Assembly: GCA_024635855.1 (NCBI GenBank)
Contig: JAGXHZ010000140.1
Span: 1 to 8,197, forward strand
Length of the DNA stretch: 8,197 nucleotides
From: Sulfuricurvum sp.
Lineage (GTDB): Bacteria > Campylobacterota > Campylobacteria > Campylobacterales > Sulfurimonadaceae
Direction of reading: 5' to 3'
Part shown: positions 1 to 5,878 of the stretch, one piece after another
Position numbering within the stretch: position 1 is the first letter of the stretch
Layout of the letters: every line of letters starts with the position of its first letter
Program-made: the position numbers and the translations under genes
The notes under the pieces: model-generated
Databases searched by the model: none
Told to the model about the DNA's origin: nothing
What the model saw: the letters and a program-made list of their open reading frames with translations, nothing else

Positions 1-401
1 GAAGAGACTTTTTCCGTTGTATCTTGGGCGGTAAGGGGAACCGTAGTCGGTGCGCTAAATCGTAAACGAAGCCCATAGGAATCGGATGTTTTCGATGCTT
101 GCAAAACAACATTATTACTTACTTTTGCCGTTATTTGAATCTGGTCACCTATGGGTGAAATAGTGATATTTTGAAGATACGTTGAATTGATATTTTTATC
201 GAGCGGGGTATCAATGGAAGCTTCCTCAAGCTTGATGGTAATCAATCCACCTTGTTGATTTTGGCGCAACACTCCCTCGTAGGGCGTATCAAATGTGAGC
301 ATGATGTCAACGCGATCATGACGATCATAAACATTGTAACTAAGGATTTTAGATCCCCAAACAAGAGTAGTTAAAAGTAAAAGTAAAACAATTTTTTTCA
401 T
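1..401 (-). CDS. Secreted AMIN-like domain protein, partial (C-terminus off window)
   Basis: This open frame starts at the ATG complementary to 399-401 and runs off the left edge, so only the N-terminal 133 residues are visible. It opens with a clear Sec signal peptide (MKKIVLLLLLTTLVWGS, then K): two lysines, a leucine-rich core and small residues near position 17. The mature part (about 19-117) is rich in alternating beta-type segments, with stretches such as VDIMLTFDTPYEG, GGLITIKLEE and LRLRFSAP. This resembles AMIN domains, periplasmic beta modules that in other proteins bind peptidoglycan or envelope complexes. The product is therefore probably periplasmic or envelope-bound. The start codon overlaps the fliN stop (ATGA), which implies translational coupling and membership of the flagellar operon. 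The secretion signal is solid. The AMIN assignment is by pattern only, and the missing C-terminus could hold a further domain that defines the real function. Confidence 0.72.
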   Translation of the reverse strand, partial: MKKIVLLLLLTTLVWGSKILSYNVYDRHDRVDIMLTFDTPYEGVLRQNQQGGLITIKLEEASIDTPLDKNINSTYLQNITISPIGDQIQITAKVSNNVVLQASKTSDSYGLRLRFSAPTTVPLTAQDTTEKVS

Positions 402-751
402 AGTCTCTCTTTTGATAGATAATAAAGAACCGCACTTGAATCAAGTACTTCATTGATACGAATGGCAAGATTTTTTTCATAAACCATGACTTCGCCTTTG
501 CCGATAATCCGGTGATTGACATAGGACTCGACACTTTCACCGGCTGGTTTTCCTAAATCAATGACGGAACCTTTTTCAAGTTTGAGAATTTCTCCCAGTG
601 AGAGGGTAGTTTGTCCCAAATCGGAAACAAATTCTACTTCCATATCGAGTAAACCATCATAGTCCATCCATGAAAGTTCTTTCTTCGAATCGAAAATATT
701 TTTTTTATCAATGGTAGGTGTTTCTGGCAAAGGAAGATCTAAATCAGCCAT
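398..751 (-). CDS. fliN: Flagellar motor switch protein FliN
   Basis: FliN is part of the cytoplasmic C-ring of the flagellar motor, where with FliM and FliG it sets rotation direction and takes part in export. The 117-residue product has a short acidic N-terminal tail (1-34) and then one SpoA/surface-presentation domain (about 35-105). The diagnostic part is GSVIDLGKPAGESVESYVN (61-79), followed by GKGEVMVYEKNLAIRI (84-99), which matches the FliN pattern of a hydrophobic dimer core followed by a G-E-V turn. The length suits a plain FliN rather than the longer FliY, which carries an extra CheC-like domain. The ATG at 749-751 lies 2 bases after the cheX-like stop, with AAAGG upstream as a weak ribosome site inside the preceding gene. 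The stop overlaps the next gene's start in ATGA. The phosphatase-type neighbour upstream supports a motility operon. Confidence 0.93.
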   Translation of the reverse strand: MADLDLPLPETPTIDKKNIFDSKKELSWMDYDGLLDMEVEFVSDLGQTTLSLGEILKLEKGSVIDLGKPAGESVESYVNHRIIGKGEVMVYEKNLAIRINEVLDSSAVLYYLSKERL

Positions 752-753
752 AA

Positions 754-1176
754 TTATAATGCCTTTAACGCAATGATCATTTCACCATTGGCAACATGGA
801 AGGCATGAGAACCTTCTGCGTCGAGTGTGAAATGGTCATTGGCTTGAAAATGAGGTGTTGAAATCGTAAAAGGAGTATGGAAAGATTCTTCATAAAGTAC
901 CTTTGCATTTCCTACAATCATATTGGTTGTTTCAAGCAGCATATCCAGCATTGTCTCCTGATCGTGTATTTCTTCGCCTAAAAAAATTTCAGTAATGCAT
1001 TGCAGAAGAATATTATCACACCCTATATAGGCACGATGTTTCTCTCCATTGCTATCTTCTATATCAAGATAAGCAATAAGCGTTCTCTTTTTTTGGGACA
1101 GAGGTTCGATACGATAAGGCAGACGGATTTGATGGATGCAGAAATTTTCAGCCGCTTTGATGATAGATGACAACAT
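754..1176 (-). CDS. cheX: CheX-type chemotaxis phosphatase (CheC/CheX/FliY superfamily)
   Basis: CheX proteins are cytoplasmic phosphatases that remove the phosphate from CheY-P and so end the signal to the flagellar switch. The 140-residue product is about the usual CheX length. It carries the family signature at 82-90, ETTNMIVGN. E82 and N85 fit the E-x-x-N pair that positions the attacking water in CheX and CheC, and the following glycine and AK are also typical. Only one such motif is present, as in CheX; CheC and FliY usually have two. The region before it, with the hydrophobic stretch CITEIFLGEEI (60-70), fits the CheX fold. The ATG at 1174-1176 is preceded by GAGGT, a good ribosome site. 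It is the first gene of a minus-strand unit that continues into fliN. Activity is inferred from the motif; a related CheX-like regulatory domain cannot be excluded. Confidence 0.82.
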   Translation of the reverse strand: MLSSIIKAAENFCIHQIRLPYRIEPLSQKKRTLIAYLDIEDSNGEKHRAYIGCDNILLQCITEIFLGEEIHDQETMLDMLLETTNMIVGNAKVLYEESFHTPFTISTPHFQANDHFTLDAEGSHAFHVANGEMIIALKAL

Positions 1177-1215
1177 AGATACCTCATCATTAAATTTTAC
1201 TCTAAATTAATATTG

Positions 1216-1221
1216 ATTATA
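1216..1221 (-). promoter_or_regulatory. -10 box for cheX-fliN operon
   Basis: On the minus strand this reads TATAAT, a perfect -10 hexamer in the context CGCTATAATC. Its end lies 39 bases before the cheX-like start codon, giving an expected leader of about 33 nt that includes the GAGGT ribosome site. No -35 hexamer is visible at the usual distance; the upstream DNA is simply pyrimidine- and T-rich. Confidence 0.6.
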
Positions 1222-1258
1222 GCGTAAATTTACAAGGAAAGAATAGAGGTTAAGTGAG

Positions 1259-1264
1259 TATAAT
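1259..1264 (+). promoter_or_regulatory. -10 box for the transporter-uvrA unit
   Basis: A perfect TATAAT on the plus strand in the context GTGAGTATAATCGC. It ends 32 bases before the preferred ATG at 1297, so the leader would be about 25 nt. No matching -35 box is seen. It is the only strong promoter-like site before the transporter and, given the 7-base gap further on, probably also serves uvrA. Confidence 0.6.
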
Positions 1265-1296
1265 CGCGAAGTATTTAGAAAAATAAAGTGTTATAT

Positions 1297-2034
1297 ATGA
1301 CAATTGAACTATCACTGCTTGGTGTTATTGTAGGGACGCTTTCCGGATTTTTTGGAATAGGAGGCGGAACTGTCAGTGTCCCGTTACTGCTTTATCTCGG
1401 ATTTGGGATTAAAGAAGCAATCGGAATTTCTATGATGCAAATGGTTGCAGGTTCCTTGATGGCAGCTTATATCCATCAAAAAAAGCAAACGTACGTGATG
1501 AGAGAAGTAAAGTATTTTGGTTTTGGGGGGATAATCGGAGCGATAATCGGAGCAATGTTGGTTAAAGTGCTCTCTTCGAGTGTTTTAGAATGGTTTTTTC
1601 TCTCCATCGTTGCTTTTACGTTGGTGCGTTTGGCTATGTCTAATCCTGTCCCAAAACGATTAGAAGTGGTTAATCGACCGCTTTATAGCGCTATCGGTGG
1701 CAGTATCGGGATTTTTTCTGGGATGCTTGGTGTGGGTGGCTCGATTTTGATGACACCGATATTGGTTAGCTTTATGGGATTTCCACTCAAAAAAGCCTCT
1801 GCAGTGGGACTGTTTTTTGTCATGTTTACGTCGATTTCAGCATTTGTTACTCTTTGTTGGCTAGGATTTGTTAATCTCCATGCAGGGTTCATCATGGCGC
1901 TTAGCTCATTAGCCGGAATTGTTTTAGGAATTTGGTTGCTTAATCGTGTGAAAGTGACCCACTATAAACAGATTTTGGTTGTTTTTTATATTTTTATTTT
2001 CAGCCTAACGGCTTACAAACTCATTGCGGGATAG
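1297..2034 (+). CDS. TauE/SafE-family membrane transporter (putative sulfite/organosulfonate or anion exporter)
   Basis: This inner-membrane protein of 245 residues is strongly hydrophobic throughout, with roughly seven to eight membrane segments. It shows the internal duplication of the TauE/SafE family: GTLSGFFGIGGGTVSVP at 13-29 and the parallel GIFSGMLGVGGSILMTP at 138-154, each a glycine-rich re-entrant-like motif ending in proline. Characterised members export sulfite or sulfoacetate or move related anions, but most are untested, so the substrate here is open. A sulfur compound would suit a sulfur-oxidising Campylobacterota host, which is inference. I chose ATG 1297 because the conserved N-terminus starts there. 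A GTG at 1288 would add three residues (MLY) and cannot be excluded; neither start has a strong ribosome site. The stop lies 7 bases before uvrA, so the two are probably co-transcribed, an unexpected pairing for a repair gene. Confidence 0.88.
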   Translation: MTIELSLLGVIVGTLSGFFGIGGGTVSVPLLLYLGFGIKEAIGISMMQMVAGSLMAAYIHQKKQTYVMREVKYFGFGGIIGAIIGAMLVKVLSSSVLEWFFLSIVAFTLVRLAMSNPVPKRLEVVNRPLYSAIGGSIGIFSGMLGVGGSILMTPILVSFMGFPLKKASAVGLFFVMFTSISAFVTLCWLGFVNLHAGFIMALSSLAGIVLGIWLLNRVKVTHYKQILVVFYIFIFSLTAYKLIAG

Positions 2035-2041
2035 GTTAATT

Positions 2042-4870
2042 ATGGATAAAATTAAAATTATTGGTGCCAGAGAGCACAACCTTAAAAATATTTCTCTTGA
2101 GATTCCAAAAAATAAGCTGGTTGTTTGTACAGGAATCAGCGGAAGCGGAAAATCGACGTTAGCGTTTGATACACTCTATGCCGAAGGGCAACGTCGCTAT
2201 ATCGAATCGTTATCTTCGTATGCACGGCAGTTTTTGGATCGTGTCGGAAAGCCCGATGTTGATAAGATCGAAGGGCTGACTCCTGCTATCGCAATCGATC
2301 AAAAAACAACCTCTAAAAATCCTCGCTCAACCGTAGGAACCATTACCGAAATTTATGACTATCTGAGATTGCTGTATGCGCGTATTGGTATTCAGCATTG
2401 CCATTTATGCGGAAATAAAATTACGAAGATGTCGGCACAAGACATCATCGATCAAGTGTTAAAGCTTCCTGAAAACTCTAAAATCGTAATTTTAGCCCCG
2501 TTGGTACGTGAGAAAAAAGGGTCGTTTGCTGACATTCTGGAGTCATTGCGTCATAAGGGATATGTTCGTGCCATGATTGATGGAGTGATGGTTCGTTTGG
2601 ATGAAGAGATTGAGCTTTCAAAAACGAAAAAACATTCGATAAAAGTCGTCATCGACCGTTTGGTTGTTAAAGAAGATAATCATGACCGTGTGGCTCAAGA
2701 TGTTGAGAAAGCGCTTAAAGAGAGTTACGGTGAGGTAGAGATTGAGATTCAAAATTCCGAAGAAGTAGGGGTGCACGAAAAACTGATTCATTACAGTGAG
2801 CACAGTGCGTGTTTTGACTGTAAAGTGAGTTTTGATCCCCTTGAACCGTTGTCTTTTTCATTTAACTCTCCCAAGGGAGCATGCACTGAATGTGATGGAC
2901 TAGGTATTCGATATTCTCTCGATTACGACAAGATTATTGACTCAGAACTCCCGATCGAAAAAGGTGCTGTGAAGATTGTTTACGGATTCAATAAAGGGTA
3001 TTACTTTACGTTTTTGAAAGCATTTTGTGCTACAACGGGTATTAATATCACGCAGCCTTTTTATACGCTCGAAGAGCATCAAAAAAAGGCGATTTTACAC
3101 GGATCAGTTGAGGATATTGAGTTCAAATGGCAAGATCATCCTATCAAACGAACGTGGCCGGGGATTGTCCGCATCGCTTACGATATTTTCAAAGATGAAA
3201 AAGATCTTGCTGATTATATGTCGGAAAAGCCGTGTAATATTTGTAATTCACATCGTCTAAAGCGGGAATCTCTTGCAGTGCGCGTTGCTGATAAAGGGAT
3301 AGGTGATGTCATCTCAATGCCACTCAAAGATTCTTACGCATGGTTTACCGATCCCAAAACGTTTGAAAATCTCAGTGAGCAAAATGCAATGATCGGTGCT
3401 TCCATTTTAAATGAAATCCGTGAACGTCTTTTCTTCCTTTACGATGTAGGGTTGGGGTATCTCTCCCTTAGCCGTGATGCCCGTACTATCAGCGGCGGAG
3501 AAGCCCAACGTATCCGTATTGCCAGCCAAATCGGAAGCGGTTTGACGGGGGTGATGTATGTCCTTGATGAACCCAGTATCGGTTTGCATGAGCGAGATAC
3601 CTTAAAACTTATCCGTACTCTTCGTTCTTTGCAGGAAAAAGGAAATACGGTTATCGTTGTTGAACACGATAAAGAGACGATAGAGCATGCCGATTACATC
3701 GTCGATATCGGTCCGGGTGCGGGAAAATTCGGGGGGAATGTTGTTTTTGCAGGGACGTTGGAAGAGATGAAAAAAAGCGATACACTGACCGCACAATATC
3801 TCTCAGGACGCAAAAAAATTGAATATTTTTACCGACGAGAACAAAAGGAGTGGATGCACATTAAAAATGTAACACTCAATAATATTAACGATTTAAGCGT
3901 CTCTATCCCTCTTAATAATTTTGTGTGTGTAACGGGAGTGAGCGGAAGCGGTAAAAGTTCATTGATTTTACAAACGCTTCTCCCCGTGAGTCGCGAGATT
4001 CTCAATCATGCCCGAAAAGTGAACCGTGTCGCAGGGGTTGAAGTAGAGGGGCTTGAAAAACTCGACAAAGTCATCTATCTCGATCAAAGCCCAATCGGGC
4101 GAACCCCCCGTTCTAATCCTGCTACGTATACGGGTGTGATGGACGAAATTCGTAATCTTTTCACGAAGACCAAAGAAGCTCAAATTCGCGGATACACGGC
4201 ATCTCGTTTTAGCTTTAACGTCAAAGGCGGTCGTTGTGAGAAGTGTCAAGGTGAGGGTGAAATCAAGATTGAAATGCACTTTTTACCTGATATTATGGTT
4301 AAATGTGATTCATGTCACGGCAGCCGTTACAACCTTCAAACCTTGCAAGTTGAGTACAAAGGAAAAACGATTTCCGATGTCCTCAATATGAGTGTGGGTG
4401 AAGCATTGGAGTTTTTTGCGCCTATTCCGAAAATAAAAGTGATTTTACAAACCCTCAGCGATGTGGGACTGGATTATATTACTTTAGGTCAAAATGCCGT
4501 TACCCTTTCAGGCGGGGAAGCACAGCGCATTAAGCTCGCTAAAGAGCTCAGTCGCCGTGATACGGGAAGAACCCTGTATATCCTCGATGAACCCACAACC
4601 GGATTGCATTTTGATGACGTGAATCGCCTTACAAAAGTGCTCCATAATTTTGTTGAACTGGGTAATTCAGTACTGGTGATCGAACATAATCTTGATATGA
4701 TAAAAAATGCGGATTATATACTCGATTTAGGACCTGAAGGTGGTTCAGGCGGCGGATTACTCGTTGCACAAGGTGATCCTGAATGTGTTGCAAAACATTG
4801 GGAAGAGACAGGAAGTTTTACCGGAAAATATTTGGCAATTGAACTTAAGAACCATACTTCTAAGGTATAA
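2042..4870 (+). CDS. uvrA: UvrABC excinuclease subunit A (damage-recognition ATPase)
   Basis: UvrA is the cytoplasmic dimeric ATPase that finds bulky DNA lesions and loads UvrB, the first step of nucleotide excision repair. The 942-residue product has the full family length and all landmarks. The first ATPase half has Walker A GISGSGKST at 31-39, and later an ISGGEAQRIRIASQ signature followed by VLDEPSIGLHERD. The second half has Walker A GVSGSGKSS at 632-640 and LSGGEAQRIKLAKEL followed by ILDEPTTGLHFDD. Zinc sites are intact: C257/C260 with C281/C284, C732/C735 with C755/C758, and C120/C123 paired at a distance with C398/C401. No frameshift or missing catalytic residue is seen. The ATG at 2042 is preceded by ATAGG and begins the conserved MDKIKIIGAREHNLKN; an in-frame TTG at 2024 would overlap the upstream gene and is unlikely. 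The TAA stop sits inside the GGTATAA direct repeat of the insertion element that follows. Confidence 0.98.
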   Translation: MDKIKIIGAREHNLKNISLEIPKNKLVVCTGISGSGKSTLAFDTLYAEGQRRYIESLSSYARQFLDRVGKPDVDKIEGLTPAIAIDQKTTSKNPRSTVGTITEIYDYLRLLYARIGIQHCHLCGNKITKMSAQDIIDQVLKLPENSKIVILAPLVREKKGSFADILESLRHKGYVRAMIDGVMVRLDEEIELSKTKKHSIKVVIDRLVVKEDNHDRVAQDVEKALKESYGEVEIEIQNSEEVGVHEKLIHYSEHSACFDCKVSFDPLEPLSFSFNSPKGACTECDGLGIRYSLDYDKIIDSELPIEKGAVKIVYGFNKGYYFTFLKAFCATTGINITQPFYTLEEHQKKAILHGSVEDIEFKWQDHPIKRTWPGIVRIAYDIFKDEKDLADYMSEKPCNICNSHRLKRESLAVRVADKGIGDVISMPLKDSYAWFTDPKTFENLSEQNAMIGASILNEIRERLFFLYDVGLGYLSLSRDARTISGGEAQRIRIASQIGSGLTGVMYVLDEPSIGLHERDTLKLIRTLRSLQEKGNTVIVVEHDKETIEHADYIVDIGPGAGKFGGNVVFAGTLEEMKKSDTLTAQYLSGRKKIEYFYRREQKEWMHIKNVTLNNINDLSVSIPLNNFVCVTGVSGSGKSSLILQTLLPVSREILNHARKVNRVAGVEVEGLEKLDKVIYLDQSPIGRTPRSNPATYTGVMDEIRNLFTKTKEAQIRGYTASRFSFNVKGGRCEKCQGEGEIKIEMHFLPDIMVKCDSCHGSRYNLQTLQVEYKGKTISDVLNMSVGEALEFFAPIPKIKVILQTLSDVGLDYITLGQNAVTLSGGEAQRIKLAKELSRRDTGRTLYILDEPTTGLHFDDVNRLTKVLHNFVELGNSVLVIEHNLDMIKNADYILDLGPEGGSGGGLLVAQGDPECVAKHWEETGSFTGKYLAIELKNHTSKV
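4864..4870 (+). repeat. Target-site duplication, left copy (GGTATAA)
   Basis: Seven bases, GGTATAA, repeated exactly at 5024-5030. This copy forms the end of uvrA (from the AAG codon through GTA and the TAA stop). The identity stops at both sides (A versus G before it, C versus T after it), so the duplication is exactly 7 bp and abuts the inverted-repeat ends. Confidence 0.75.
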
Positions 4871-4919
4871 CTGATGTTACGCATATAATCCACATTGAGT
4901 GATTTTTTTGAAAATTCAA
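4871..4919 (+). repeat. Left terminal inverted repeat of the element (49 bp)
   Basis: Aligned to the reverse complement of 4984-5023, it shows CTGA, two mismatched bases, TTACG, then 9 extra bases (CATATAATC) found only in this arm, then 29 identical bases from 4891 to 4919. The extra block contains TATAAT at 4884-4889. Confidence 0.78.
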
Positions 4920-4983
4920 CTCTAAACTTCATTCGTTAAGAAGTAGTGATGCTTTTGTTTTAGATAATTTAGCACGTGAGTCT

Positions 4984-5023
4984 TTGAATTTTCAAAAAAA
5001 TCACTCAATGTGCGTAAGGTCAG
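4984..5023 (-). repeat. Right terminal inverted repeat of the element (40 bp)
   Basis: The shorter arm. Read on the minus strand from 5023 it begins CTGACCTTACG and passes straight into the 29-bp sequence shared with the left arm (5012 down to 4984), without the 9-base block present on the left. Confidence 0.78.
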
Positions 5024-5030
5024 GGTATAA
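5024..5030 (+). repeat. Target-site duplication, right copy (GGTATAA)
   Basis: Second copy of the 7-bp sequence at 4864-4870, immediately after the right end of the element. Followed by T, it supplies five of the six bases of the TATAAT box at 5026-5031. Confidence 0.75.
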
Positions 5031-5031
5031 T
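5026..5031 (+). promoter_or_regulatory. -10 box for HDOD gene and polA
   Basis: Perfect TATAAT, ending 31 bases before the HDOD start codon, for a leader of about 25 nt that contains the GAGGAA ribosome site at 5051-5056. It lies just outside the insertion element and partly within the duplicated target. The DNA where a -35 contact would fall is now the right arm of the element. No other promoter-like site is evident before polA. Confidence 0.6.
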
Positions 5032-5062
5032 ACAAATAATAGGTTTTAGTGAGGAATATGTA

Positions 5063-5875
5063 ATGAAAAGTTCGATGATTAATAGTATTAAGTCTTTACC
5101 ACCGCTTCCAAAAACGGTTATTGATATGCAGCGGGTGTGCAATGATCCTAATTCATCGATTAGCGATTTGGTAAAAACAGTTGACCATGACCCGATGATT
5201 GTAGCCAATTTGCTCAAAGCGGCAAATTCCCCTCTTTACAGTCTTCGTCGTGAAATCAGCAGTGTTGCTCAAGCGGTTTCACTTTTTGGGATGAGTATGA
5301 CCCGCTCTATCGGTTTGGGTAATTCGGTGCGAAAGTTGCTCAATGTTGATATGGAGCCATATGGAATTAGTTCAGATCGTTTTGCCGAAATTTCATCCAT
5401 GCAGGCAGTTTTAGCGCAAAAATGGTACAACCAAATCGATCGTGCAAAAGCAGACAAACTTTTTCTCGCTGCTTTTTTACAAGAGACGGGTAAGATTGTT
5501 ATTGCCAGCGATATTATTCAAGAAGATGTAGTGACGAGTTTTAAATCGGATATTGAAGTGGCGATTGATATATCCAGCGTTGAGCGCAGTTATGTGGAAG
5601 CAACGACAGCAGAGGTCGCAGCGGCTATTTTTACCCACTGGAATTTTGATAAAGAATTTGTTTCAATGATTGAATACTCGGAGGCTCCTGAAAATGCACC
5701 CGATGAGCTCAAAGAACTTTCAATGGTACTTAGTGTTATCAAAACCATTATGCCGATTAATGACCCCTTATCGGAGAGAGCAATTATTCAAGGGCTTAAA
5801 AAAGCCGAAGCGGCAGGTTTAAATACCGTTGCATTGCAAAAAGCAATTGATGCTATTTTGGAACAAAACAGTTAA
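5063..5875 (+). CDS. HDOD-domain signalling protein
   Basis: HDOD domains are degenerate relatives of HD phosphohydrolases. They lack the metal-binding residues and act in regulation, often near motility, chemotaxis or cyclic-nucleotide signalling. The 270-residue product is nearly all one HDOD domain. It starts with the LPPLPKTV motif (12-19), continues with VDHDPMIVANLLKAANSPLYS (40-60, the D-P-x-x-x-x-x-L-L-K-x-A-N-S pattern) and AVSLFGM (71-77). Where HD enzymes have H-D-x-G-K, this one reads QETGK (140-144), so the two metal ligands are Q and E and catalysis is not expected. No membrane segment, signal peptide or extra output domain is seen, so it is cytosolic and probably works through partners. 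The ATG at 5063 has a good GAGGAA ribosome site. polA follows after 3 bases, implying co-transcription. The specific role is unknown. Confidence 0.9.
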   Translation: MKSSMINSIKSLPPLPKTVIDMQRVCNDPNSSISDLVKTVDHDPMIVANLLKAANSPLYSLRREISSVAQAVSLFGMSMTRSIGLGNSVRKLLNVDMEPYGISSDRFAEISSMQAVLAQKWYNQIDRAKADKLFLAAFLQETGKIVIASDIIQEDVVTSFKSDIEVAIDISSVERSYVEATTAEVAAAIFTHWNFDKEFVSMIEYSEAPENAPDELKELSMVLSVIKTIMPINDPLSERAIIQGLKKAEAAGLNTVALQKAIDAILEQNS

Positions 5876-5878
5876 TTA

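Larger units (their letters stand above)
1177..1296. promoter_or_regulatory. Divergent intergenic promoter region
   Basis: This 120-bp AT-rich spacer separates the leftward cheX-fliN operon from the rightward transporter-uvrA unit. It holds one TATAAT box on each strand (listed separately), and between them a perfect 10-bp palindrome, GTAAATTTAC, at 1224-1233. No -35 box or sigma-54 (-24/-12) or sigma-28 pattern is recognisable on either strand. Absence of a -35 box is usual for housekeeping promoters in Campylobacterota. No small gene is seen. Confidence 0.65.
4871..5023. mobile_element. MITE-like non-autonomous insertion element, 153 bp
   Basis: This non-coding block fills most of the uvrA-HDOD gap. 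Its ends are mirror images: it starts CTGATGTTACGCA and ends, read on the other strand, CTGACCTTACGCA (11 of 13 identical). Further in, 4891-4919 and 4984-5012 are a perfect 29-bp inverted repeat. It is bordered on both sides by GGTATAA. Terminal inverted repeats, a short AT-rich centre (4920-4983) with no reading frame of note, and a flanking direct repeat are the standard marks of a miniature inverted-repeat transposable element moved by a transposase encoded elsewhere. If transcribed, the repeat arms would pair into a long hairpin with a 64-nt loop. I cannot assign it to an IS family: the CTGA ends and 7-bp duplication do not point me to one with confidence. A second, weaker reading is a native regulatory hairpin. 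Confidence 0.75.

Noticed and set aside
349..540. Minus-strand 63-codon frame overlapping fliN and the AMIN-like gene
   Set aside because: It lies in another frame of two genes with clear homology features, and its own product has no recognisable pattern.
1288..1296. GTG start for the transporter, adding MLY
   Set aside because: The conserved family N-terminus begins at the ATG at 1297 and there is no ribosome site favouring the GTG. The choice is not certain.
2024..2041. TTG start for uvrA, adding six residues
   Set aside because: It would overlap the transporter gene and precede the conserved UvrA start; ATG 2042 has an ATAGG ribosome site at a suitable distance.
3968..4279. Antisense 103-codon frame within uvrA
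   Set aside because: It runs opposite a highly conserved part of uvrA (second ATPase half and zinc site), so it is explained as a by-product of that coding sequence.
4891..5012. Invertible (phase-variable) promoter segment flanked by inverted repeats
   Set aside because: The good TATAAT boxes lie outside the inverted-repeat pair rather than in the 64-bp centre, no recombinase gene is nearby, and the flanking 7-bp direct repeat fits transposition better.
4871..5023. Ordinary rho-independent terminator for uvrA
   Set aside because: The stem is far too long, the loop is 64 nt, the stem is AT-rich, and the T run lies inside the arm rather than after the hairpin.
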